From assembly GCA_027073795.1 (NCBI GenBank), contig JALTEW010000499.1, positions 1-14,922 on the forward strand: a stretch of DNA of 14,922 nucleotides, given 5' to 3'. Below are positions 7,343-12,539 of this stretch, in pieces (position 1 is the first letter of the stretch; every line of letters begins with the position of its first letter). The notes under the pieces are model-generated. The model searched no databases, was not told the origin of the DNA, and saw only the letters and a program-made list of their open reading frames with translations. Made by a program: the position numbers and the translations under genes. This DNA comes from a bacterium. GTDB lineage: Bacteria; Desulfobacterota; S145-22.

Positions 7343-7375
7343 GGACGTTAACGTCGAACATTGAACTTTGAACTT
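7343..7375. repeat. Inverted-arm heptamer repeats downstream of cysD
   Basis: On the minus strand this reads as heptamers GTTCAAA, GTTCAAT, GTTCGAC and GTTAACG. The first 19 bases from the cysD side are the exact reverse complement of 6948-6966. The outermost bases overlap the cysD stop codon. Confidence 0.8.
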
Positions 7376-8174
7376 ACATATACCCCTTCACCCTCAACTT
7401 CTGCATGGCGTGGGGATCGACCTGGTCTTGGGCGCGGACGGAGCGTTCTGTCTGCTGGGTATGTTTTAATTCTTCAATGATATCATCTACGGTTGCGGCA
7501 TTAGATTCGATAGGAGCGGTGCAACATTCACACCCCAGGCTGCGATACCGTTTTCCATCTTTCGCAAAATAGAGGCTGATAATGGGGATATTCTCCCGCT
7601 TGATGTATTCCCAGATATTGATTTCTGTCCAGTGGAGGATGGGATGAACCCGGACATGGGTCCCTTCGGCAAAGTCTGTCATGAATTGGTCCCACAGTTC
7701 AGGCGGCTGGTCCTTATAATGCCACTCGAAGTCCCTGTCACGAGGGCTGAAATAGCGCTCCTTGGACCTGGAACCCTCTTCATCCCTTCTTATGCCCAGT
7801 AACAGTCCCTTAAATCCATGCTTATCCATGGTTTGTTGAAGGGCTTCAGTCTTAAGCGCCGTACAGCACTCAAGCCTCCCTTTCTTATAGTTCATCCCCT
7901 CCCTTAAGGCCTTTTCGTTTTTACCCACAATCAGATTCAGCCCCCACTCTTTGACCAGCTTATCCCGATGTTCAATCATGGCAGGTATTTTAAAGGTGGT
8001 ATCGATATGCACCAGCGGGATGGGGCAATGTCCAAAAAAGGCCTTCCGTGTCAGCCACAGCATAACGGTGGAATCTTTTCCAATCGACCATAACATGGCA
8101 AGTTTGCTTACTTTTCTGTAGGCTTCCCGGATGATGTAGATACTTTGAGATTCCAACAGGTCAAGATGATCCAT
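7374..8174 (-). CDS. cysD: Sulfate adenylyltransferase subunit 2
   Basis: Catalytic subunit of the heterodimeric ATP sulfurylase: it adenylates sulfate to APS, with GTP hydrolysis by CysN driving the reaction. The PP-loop motif SIGKDST is at residues 30-36. Other family signatures are [49 protein letters not shown] and [13 protein letters not shown]. It is shorter (266 aa) than E. coli CysD (302 aa), similar to the CysD found beside CysNC fusions elsewhere. I place the start at the ATG at 8174, which has AGGAG just upstream, rather than the overlapping GTG at 8186. It follows the DUF2061-CysC gene by 8 bp, so the two are one transcript. Confidence 0.95.
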   Translation of the reverse strand: MDHLDLLESQSIYIIREAYRKVSKLAMLWSIGKDSTVMLWLTRKAFFGHCPIPLVHIDTTFKIPAMIEHRDKLVKEWGLNLIVGKNEKALREGMNYKKGRLECCTALKTEALQQTMDKHGFKGLLLGIRRDEEGSRSKERYFSPRDRDFEWHYKDQPPELWDQFMTDFAEGTHVRVHPILHWTEINIWEYIKRENIPIISLYFAKDGKRYRSLGCECCTAPIESNAATVDDIIEELKHTQQTERSVRAQDQVDPHAMQKLRVKGYM

Positions 8175-8182
8175 AGGTCTCC

Positions 8183-8926
8183 TCACATAATGTATTTTTG
8201 CTGTTTCAGGTATGCCATCACACGGTCGGCAGAGGCATGAACAGGTTCGTTTTGTGTATGGATTATAAGCTCTGGGTTTTCAGGGGCTTCATAAGGGTCA
8301 TCAATGCCGGTAAACTGTCGAATCTCACCGGATCTCGCTTTTTTGTACAACCCTTTGACATCCCTTCTTTCACATTCCTCGACCGGCGTCGCTACGTAGA
8401 TTTCAATGAAATTCTTCGTCAGGTCTCGAACAAAGTTTCGGGATTCCTTGTACGGTGAGACGAAAGACGCAATTGAACAAATTCCATTTTTCTCAAGGAT
8501 ACTGCAAAGATACCCAATACGGCGGATGTGCAGGTTTCTATCATCACGAGAAAATCCCGTTTTTGGAAAGATTTCACGGACCTTGTCTCCATCCAATCGT
8601 TCTACCTTCAGGCCCAGTGAAGCAAGCCGTTTCCCCACCCCATCTGCGATGGTGCTTTTCCCAGAGCTTGGCAGTCCCGTAAACCAGAGAACAAAGGGGG
8701 TAATCTCCCTTTTCCCGTAATGAATTTTGTTCCATGCCCGCTCATGAAGGAAATATAATAGAAGCTTCAACACTACTTCCAGACCGCCAATGGCAGCGGC
8801 AATTTTCAATCTTCCCGTAAAAAGAAAAACCAGGGCAATGGTGGTCAGTGTCGCCCAAAGACGCCAGGAAAACGCCTTTAAAATTGACCTTCGATGTGAC
8901 TCAATAAATGCCAATTTTGGCTCCAC
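8183..8926 (-). CDS. cysC: DUF2061-APS kinase fusion (probable membrane-tethered CysC)
   Basis: Residues 11-70 form a DUF2061 domain ([18 protein letters not shown], ending [15 protein letters not shown]) with two hydrophobic helices at about 24-39 and 42-61. Residues 76-247 are an APS kinase: [12 protein letters not shown] (P-loop 84-92), LDGDKVR (111-117), [22 protein letters not shown] and [14 protein letters not shown]. It phosphorylates APS to PAPS, probably at the inner membrane surface. All expected catalytic motifs are present, better conserved than in the CysC domain of CysNC. The start is a GTG without a visible ribosome site, three bases after the stop of the split small gene upstream, so translation may be coupled to it. 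It is the first gene of the cysC-cysD-cysNC set. Confidence 0.9.
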   Translation of the reverse strand: MEPKLAFIESHRRSILKAFSWRLWATLTTIALVFLFTGRLKIAAAIGGLEVVLKLLLYFLHERAWNKIHYGKREITPFVLWFTGLPSSGKSTIADGVGKRLASLGLKVERLDGDKVREIFPKTGFSRDDRNLHIRRIGYLCSILEKNGICSIASFVSPYKESRNFVRDLTKNFIEIYVATPVEECERRDVKGLYKKARSGEIRQFTGIDDPYEAPENPELIIHTQNEPVHASADRVMAYLKQQKYIM

Positions 8927-8929
8927 GCA

Positions 8930-9150
8930 TCAGGTTAGCAACTCAAAAGGCTCTTTACATCCGGGGATTTTCCGAGGGGATGTTGAGCTTTCCCCATATA
9001 TATCATTAATAGCTTCAAGAAAAGCAAGATATTCATCAGAACTCATTTCCCCCAGGTTCTTAATACACCTTTGCGCTTGACATCTTCAGGAGTGGTAAAG
9101 AGACCGCTTTCCAAATCAAGCAAGGCCGATCCTTTTCGCAAGTTCTTCAT
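8930..9150 (-). pseudogene. Split paralogue of the 76-aa protein at 10868-11098
   Basis: The ATG at 9150, with a GAGGGG ribosome site, opens a 35-codon frame (MKNLRKGSALLDLESGLFTT). After TTPEDV a one-base deletion makes it drift out of frame and stop at 9043. The other frame restores the homology: QAQRCIKNLGEMSSDEYLAF and later PGCKEPFELLT, ending at 8930. The intact paralogue reads MKNSRKKSKMLELGKDLPTT, then EAQKNAKFLDMPEPERYLEF and GDKPFELLV. The stop of the first frame overlaps an ATG of the second (ATGA), with GGGGGA just before it, so both halves could still be translated by reinitiation. Function unknown; a single-base sequencing error is the simple alternative. Confidence 0.7.
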
Positions 9151-9170
9151 ATTTTCCCCTCAACCCATAT

Positions 9171-9215
9171 TTCTCCGTTTGCTTTGTTTATTCGGTTCAT
9201 CTGGTTCATCTCGTT
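9171..9215. repeat. Five tandem 9-bp units ending in GTT
   Basis: The tract divides exactly into five nonamers, including TATTCGGTT, CATCTGGTT and CATCTCGTT. CATCTGGTT also occurs in the tract upstream of rfbA (3518-3526). The inner end runs into the pcm stop codon (9206-9208) and codes for its last residues. Confidence 0.65.
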
Positions 9216-9955
9216 GATTCATGCAGCATTTTTCGTTCCTTTACCATCGGAACAAAGCGAACTGGGAGCAACTTCTTCTTTTTGACTTTATCATTCTCTT
9301 TCGTGATGAAAACGAGTTCCTGAAAGAAAGAACCGACAGGAACGATCATCCTTCCACCCTCTTTCAGTTCCTTCACGAGCTCTTCCGGAATCTTTGTCGG
9401 CGCAGCCGTGACAATGATGGCATCATACGGGGCATGCTCCGGCCATCCCTCGTAACCGTCCCCCCATTTGACATGAATGTTTTTGTAACCCAGCTGTTTC
9501 AGCCTTTTCGCGGCTTCTTCCGCTAGGGGTTTAACAATCTCAATGGTATAGACCTTAGCCCCCAATTCGGCCAGAACCGCCGCCTGGTAGCCGGAACCCG
9601 TTCCAATCTCAAGGACTTTTTCCCCTCCTTTAAGATTCAACGCCTCGGTCATGTAGGCGACGATATAAGGCTGAGAGATCGTTTGACCATAGCCGATAGG
9701 GAGAGGACCATCCACGTAAGCACTGCCCCGATAGGTTTTTGGCACGAATTCGTGACGCGGGACTTTTTCCATCACTGCCAAAACTCGAGCATCTTTCACA
9801 CCCCGCGCCCGAATCTGGGTTTCAACCATTTTGAGACGCCTTTTAAGATAAATGTCCGCCGCCACGGCATTCACACCCCACCCCCACGAAACTGCAAAAA
9901 ACCCAAAAAACATCAAATATAAAGGATGTAAAAAGTCAGTGAGACTCAGCTTCAA
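9206..9955 (-). CDS. pcm: Exported protein-L-isoaspartate O-methyltransferase
   Basis: Repairs isoaspartyl residues in aged proteins by methylating them with S-adenosylmethionine. The core is complete: [22 protein letters not shown] (51-72), [15 protein letters not shown] (88-102), the SAM-binding EIGTGSGYQ (116-124) and [10 protein letters not shown]. The N-terminus is unlike cytoplasmic E. coli Pcm: a hydrophobic stretch at about 10-27 followed by NAVAA suggests a signal peptide cut near residue 33, so the enzyme probably acts in the periplasm. The start used is a TTG with GAGGGG upstream; it overlaps the end of the broken ORF before it by 20 bases. An internal ATG at residue 15 would leave a much poorer signal. 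The last residues lie in a 9-bp repeat tract. Confidence 0.9.
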   Translation of the reverse strand: MKLSLTDFLHPLYLMFFGFFAVSWGWGVNAVAADIYLKRRLKMVETQIRARGVKDARVLAVMEKVPRHEFVPKTYRGSAYVDGPLPIGYGQTISQPYIVAYMTEALNLKGGEKVLEIGTGSGYQAAVLAELGAKVYTIEIVKPLAEEAAKRLKQLGYKNIHVKWGDGYEGWPEHAPYDAIIVTAAPTKIPEELVKELKEGGRMIVPVGSFFQELVFITKENDKVKKKKLLPVRFVPMVKERKMLHESTR

Positions 9956-10146
9956 CTTCCACGCCCCTCAGCTCTTCCTGCTTGGCAATCACTTCCTTCG
10001 GATATTTTTGCCGGAATTTATTTCCGTAATGCAGCCATTTCAGGCGAAGCTTCAAACTTTTCTTCTGGTAGTCCCGCAGGATTTCCTCGTCGATATGATA
10101 ATCCTTTTTTTGTCATTTGTGATGTGATTTTGAATTCATCAGCCAT
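9936..10146 (-). pseudogene. Frameshifted chimeric small ORF with the coiled-coil gene's start
   Basis: The ribosome site and first 14 codons (MADEFKITSQMTKK) are the duplicated block also found at 4631-4683. A run of seven A's (six in the other copy) then throws translation into a frame that stops at 10018 after 42 codons. With one A fewer, the ORF continues as KDYHIDEEILRDYQKKSLKL, then a basic, helical stretch with KWLHYGNKFRQKYPKEVI, to a stop at 9936, about 69 residues in all. That second part looks like a genuine small protein, but its own frame has a stop just before the A-run and no good start, so its original beginning seems to have been replaced. Family unknown. A homopolymer sequencing error would make it intact. 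Confidence 0.65.
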
Positions 10147-10156
10147 GATTGTCTCC
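10103..10156 (-). repeat. 53/54-bp direct repeat, copy 2
   Basis: Matches 4631-4683 base for base apart from one additional A (minus strand) in the A-run at 10105-10111. Same orientation, about 5.5 kb apart. Includes GGAG, the ATG and 14 codons. Confidence 0.9.
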
Positions 10157-10165
10157 TTTAAAAAA

Positions 10166-10555
10166 TTACGTGCTCTCTTTTAGAATCGCCGGGATCTTGC
10201 CAATATAATCAATGTAAACGCCGCTGATTCTCTGGAATATCTCATCCGCCACATGTTCGTCATAGATATGTGAGCTCTTATTCCTGTCTTCTATCATGTC
10301 AAGGATCACTTCATTATCTTTAAGAAGCCCCATCTTGAAGGCCTTTTTCACGCAATCCCGCGGGCTTCTACACTCTTCACCGTTATAGGCAAGGGTCATT
10401 TTCAATGCTTTCCATAACAACTCTACCGTGAACTCAAACCTTTGAATCACACCATCCTTATCCAGGTCGTCTTCCACGCGTTCAGTGGCGTCCTTCAACC
10501 TCGCGAAGGCCTTTTCAAGTTTTTTGATGGAAAGCAAGACGTCACTTTTTCTCAT
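10166..10555 (-). CDS. HepT-like HEPN toxin (HI0074 family)
   Basis: All-helical protein of 129 residues of the nucleotidyltransferase-substrate-binding (HI0074/HepT) type. It carries the HEPN RNase motif in its full RX4HXY form, RNKSSHIY (Arg91, His96, Tyr98), and the conserved RFEFTVELLWKALK (39-52). In characterised HepT/MntA pairs HepT cleaves or blocks RNA and is silenced when MntA adenylylates the motif tyrosine. Its start overlaps the end of the mntA-like gene by 14 bases, the standard arrangement. A 19-bp gap separates it from the broken chimeric ORF. Confidence 0.85.
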   Translation of the reverse strand: MRKSDVLLSIKKLEKAFARLKDATERVEDDLDKDGVIQRFEFTVELLWKALKMTLAYNGEECRSPRDCVKKAFKMGLLKDNEVILDMIEDRNKSSHIYDEHVADEIFQRISGVYIDYIGKIPAILKEST

Positions 10556-10844
10556 ATTTCACCACTCCCGTTTCCAAAATCACCGACTTCATATCTTCAT
10601 CTCCCAAATCATCCAGAAAAATGAGATCAACGGAAAGCAATCCCGCAATCTCGTCAAGTCTCTCTTTCAAACGTCTCTCTTCCCGAATTGATGGTTTGGG
10701 CGCACCCGCCACCGCAATATCGATATCCGACCCTTTTGTGGCATTTCCGGTAGCCCTGGAACCAAAGAGGATGACTTTTTGAGGGGCAAGAGACTCCTTG
10801 AGGAAATTAACCACCTGGCTTATCCGCTCATCCACATTGATCAT
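10542..10844 (-). CDS. MntA-like minimal nucleotidyltransferase antitoxin
   Basis: Small nucleotidyltransferase of about 100 residues with the MNT signature GSX10DXD, seen as GSRATGNATKGSDID, followed by IAV and VDLIFLDDL (third acidic position). The known role of such proteins is to AMPylate and inactivate the partner HEPN toxin, here the HepT-like protein whose gene overlaps its end. I chose the ATG at 10844, preceded by GGTGGA. A TTG at 10871 that overlaps the stop of the 76-aa gene would add nine residues and is also possible. Confidence 0.85.
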   Translation of the reverse strand: MINVDERISQVVNFLKESLAPQKVILFGSRATGNATKGSDIDIAVAGAPKPSIREERRLKERLDEIAGLLSVDLIFLDDLGDEDMKSVILETGVVKYEKK

Positions 10845-10867
10845 ACGCGGCTTTCCACCCTTATCCT

Positions 10868-11098
10868 TCAAACCAACAACTCGAACGGTTTATCGCCACG
10901 AGGCCCTTTTCGTCTCACCTGAAAATCGCCCCCTTTCATCAAGCCCAATGACTCCAATGATTCAAGAAATTCGAGGTACCTTTCGGGTTCCGGCATATCC
11001 AAAAATTTTGCATTTTTTTGGGCCTCGATGTCTTGCCGCGTCGTCGGAAGATCTTTCCCCAGTTCAAGCATTTTCGATTTTTTCCGCGAGTTCTTCAT
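10868..11098 (-). CDS. Conserved small protein of unknown function (76 aa), nucleotidyltransferase-linked
   Basis: Hydrophilic protein with no membrane segment. It begins MKNSRKKSKMLELGKDLPTT, continues with a helical section rich in Glu (ERYLEFLESLESLG, about 45-58) and ends in a basic loop and GDKPFELLV. A split paralogue lies at 8930-9150. The ATG has GGAAAG just upstream. The gene overlaps the nucleotidyltransferase before it by 35 bases and abuts the mntA-like gene after it, so all are translationally linked. I recall similar small proteins beside DUF6036/AbiEii-type nucleotidyltransferases but know no function; an antitoxin or adaptor role is a guess. Confidence 0.7.
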   Translation of the reverse strand: MKNSRKKSKMLELGKDLPTTRQDIEAQKNAKFLDMPEPERYLEFLESLESLGLMKGGDFQVRRKGPRGDKPFELLV

Positions 11099-11603
11099 AT
11101 CTTTCCGGTAGCCCGTAGTATTTAAAATACTCCTTTATTTTGTCCCTATCAACACCCGGCAACGATAAGAGAAACTGCAGATCCGCCATTTCCTGATATT
11201 CCCTGGATGGATCGTTTTTCATGGCAAAAATCTTCATGGCGGCGATATGTTCGGGTTTGGGAACAGGAAGTGAAATACCTTGAGAAAGGGATATGAGCCG
11301 GGTATTTGAAAAAATGGTTTCGGCAGTTTGCCCACCGATATAAACAAAATCCAAACGCCCTTTATCCAGGTCCGGATGAAGGTGATTCGAATAGCCTGTT
11401 GAAGCATAAAGCGTCTCATAGCCAAGAGATTCAAGGAAAGACACGACCAAAGACTGGGAGGCTTTATCAACAACAAAATCTAAGTCCCGTGTCATCCTCG
11501 AGAAACCATAAGCGCTCAACCCAAACGCGCCGATGATTGCAAACCGGATGTTGTTTTTTTGAAAAAAACCGAGTAAAATTTTTAAAGCTCGTCTGAAATT
11601 CAT
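11064..11603 (-). CDS. AbiEii/DUF6036-like nucleotidyltransferase
   Basis: About 180 residues. The N-terminal part carries a nucleotidyltransferase core: AIIGAFGLSAYGFSRMTRDLDFVVD, with the DxD metal-binding pair, and a later DFVYIGG strand. A helical part with PEHIAAMKIFAMKNDPSREYQEMADLQFLL follows, the K/D-rich pattern usual in AbiEii-like and DUF6036 nucleotidyltransferases. These are common toxin or phage-defence components; the substrate here is unknown. I chose the ATG at 11603 (MNFRRALKILLGFF), although its ribosome site is weak; a TTG or ATG at 11672/11666, overlapping mazF, would add about 21-23 residues and couple it to mazF. Confidence 0.8.
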   Translation of the reverse strand: MNFRRALKILLGFFQKNNIRFAIIGAFGLSAYGFSRMTRDLDFVVDKASQSLVVSFLESLGYETLYASTGYSNHLHPDLDKGRLDFVYIGGQTAETIFSNTRLISLSQGISLPVPKPEHIAAMKIFAMKNDPSREYQEMADLQFLLSLPGVDRDKIKEYFKYYGLPERYEELAEKIENA

Positions 11604-11643
11604 GCTGTTAAAGTTCCTGGATGCCCGACTTGTTACTTTGTTC

Positions 11644-12015
11644 TCAGAAAAAGAACCGGAAATCATTTCCAAACAGACCCAGGCTCAACATGACCGCGCG
11701 ATTTACCTCTTCCATTTTCTTCTTGCTGATTTTTCCAAGCCTTTTTTCCAATCTTTCCTTGGAAATCGTGAGAATCTGACTCATCTTGATAATTGACGGT
11801 CGAGCCAAACCTCCTTCCGGAGGATCTATTTTAACATTCATAGGATAGAGCTTTACGACACTAGAAATCGCGGCCACAATGGTTGTTGGGGATTTCTCAT
11901 TTCCGATATCATTTTGTATAATTAAAGCAGGCCTCATCCCTGCTTGTTCACTGCCTCTGGCCGGATTCCAATTTACAAGCCACACCTCGCCTCGCCGAGG
12001 AAACTTTTTTGTCAC
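11644..12015 (-). CDS. mazF: MazF/PemK-family endoribonuclease toxin
   Basis: Sequence-specific mRNA interferase, 123 residues. The fold signatures are GEVWLVNWNPARGSEQAGMRPALIIQND (9-36) and SPTTIVAAISS (42-52), with RPSIIKMSQILTISKERL later. Arg28 corresponds to the catalytic arginine of Bacillus MazF. The catalytic threonine position is Ser51 here, a conservative change. The start overlaps the antitoxin stop by four bases (ATGA), so toxin synthesis depends on prior antitoxin translation. Confidence 0.93.
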   Translation of the reverse strand: MTKKFPRRGEVWLVNWNPARGSEQAGMRPALIIQNDIGNEKSPTTIVAAISSVVKLYPMNVKIDPPEGGLARPSIIKMSQILTISKERLEKRLGKISKKKMEEVNRAVMLSLGLFGNDFRFFF

Positions 12016-12242
12016 AAGATTTCCCTCTGAGACTCAAAGGCAATGTCAGAAAACTCTTCATCTTCCGGAGACAGGTCTTCATATCCCTTGGCCATTTCCC
12101 CTTCAATATATTTCCGGAGCCACTCTTTAAACGCCTCCTCAGCCAAATGGCTTTTGGCAATTCTCTTCCTTTTCGCGAGCTTTTCGACGGCCTCGAAAAT
12201 ATCCGCGTCAATCGTCACACTCATCTTTCTCTTGGCTTTCAT
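12012..12242 (-). CDS. mazE: Ribbon-helix-helix antitoxin (MazE-like)
   Basis: 76 residues. The N-terminal part MKAKRKMSVTIDADIFEAVE (1-20) followed by RKRIAKSHLAEEAFKEWL looks like a ribbon-helix-helix DNA-binding domain. The acidic C-terminal tail (SPEDEEFSDIAFESQ) is the kind that wraps the toxin. It binds and neutralises the MazF toxin encoded next and probably represses its own promoter, where an inverted repeat overlaps the -10 region. It is the first gene of the toxin-antitoxin island. Confidence 0.87.
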   Translation of the reverse strand: MKAKRKMSVTIDADIFEAVEKLAKRKRIAKSHLAEEAFKEWLRKYIEGEMAKGYEDLSPEDEEFSDIAFESQREIL

Positions 12243-12257
12243 TAAATCCTACTCCCA

Positions 12258-12281
12258 ATACTACCTTTTGGAAGATAGTAT
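12258..12281. promoter_or_regulatory. Candidate operator of the mazEF promoter
   Basis: Inverted repeat ATACTACC / GATAGTAT (12258-12265 and 12274-12281) with an 8-bp centre; seven of eight positions pair. It overlaps the predicted -10 box, a suitable place for autorepression by the ribbon-helix-helix antitoxin. Confidence 0.5.
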
Positions 12282-12303
12282 ATCCTACCAATTATGATGT
12301 CAA
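12275..12303 (-). promoter_or_regulatory. Predicted promoter of the mazEF-led island
   Basis: On the minus strand a perfect -35 TTGACA (12298-12303) is followed after 17 bp by TACTAT (12275-12280), or after 15 bp by TATACT (12277-12282). The antitoxin start codon is some 30 bases downstream, so the leader is short. Confidence 0.6.
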
Positions 12304-12336
12304 CGTGTTCCCTATTTTTCAGAACATCAAACCCAC

Positions 12337-12423
12337 TTAAACGCCACGTCTCAAAGCGGCAACAGGGACAATCTTCACACCATTTTCTTCCCGGTATTTT
12401 TCGCCATCTTTTAAGCATACCAT
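12337..12423 (-). pseudogene. Possible remnant of a small gene (28 codons)
   Basis: An ATG-to-stop frame beginning MVCLKDGEKYREENGVKIVP and ending AALRRGV has protein-like composition but no ribosome site. A TTGACT/TATTTT promoter-like pair lies immediately upstream on the minus strand. It may be the 5' end of a lost small gene between the insertion sequence and mazEF. Weakly supported; it could be chance. Confidence 0.25.
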
Positions 12424-12512
12424 CAAAATAACATGGATATATTACAAGTCAAGTTGCCTATTCCGATTAATTCGGCCAGTGATTCTTAAATTATCCGGCC
12501 ACTTTTTTTAAC

Positions 12513-12523
12513 AGCAGCGCTGG
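12513..12523. repeat. IS21 subterminal inverted repeat, istB side
   Basis: AGCAGCGCTGG, the exact reverse complement of 14911-14921. The two lie on either side of the istAB genes. Confidence 0.65.
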
Positions 12524-12539
12524 GCATGTTAAGATTAGC

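Larger units (their letters stand above)
6948..7375. mobile_element. Possible mobile cassette: four-helix-bundle gene between 19-bp perfect inverted repeats
   Basis: The arms at 6948-6966 and 7357-7375 are perfect 19-bp reverse complements (AAGTTCAAAGTTCAATGTT). Between them is little more than one 121-codon gene. The unit sits between cysD and cysNC, which normally adjoin, and the right arm overlaps the cysD stop codon. Structure and position suggest insertion of a small, non-autonomous unit. No transposase is encoded, and no target-site duplication is obvious. Confidence 0.5.

Noticed and set aside
6915..7375. CRISPR array or retroelement template repeat
   Set aside because: The units are 7 bp with no spacers, and there is no Cas gene or reverse transcriptase nearby.
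10103..10112. Programmed -1 ribosomal frameshift at the A-run of the chimeric ORF
   Set aside because: A -1 shift from the ATG frame does not reach the frame of the downstream protein-like segment; a +1 shift or loss of one A is needed.
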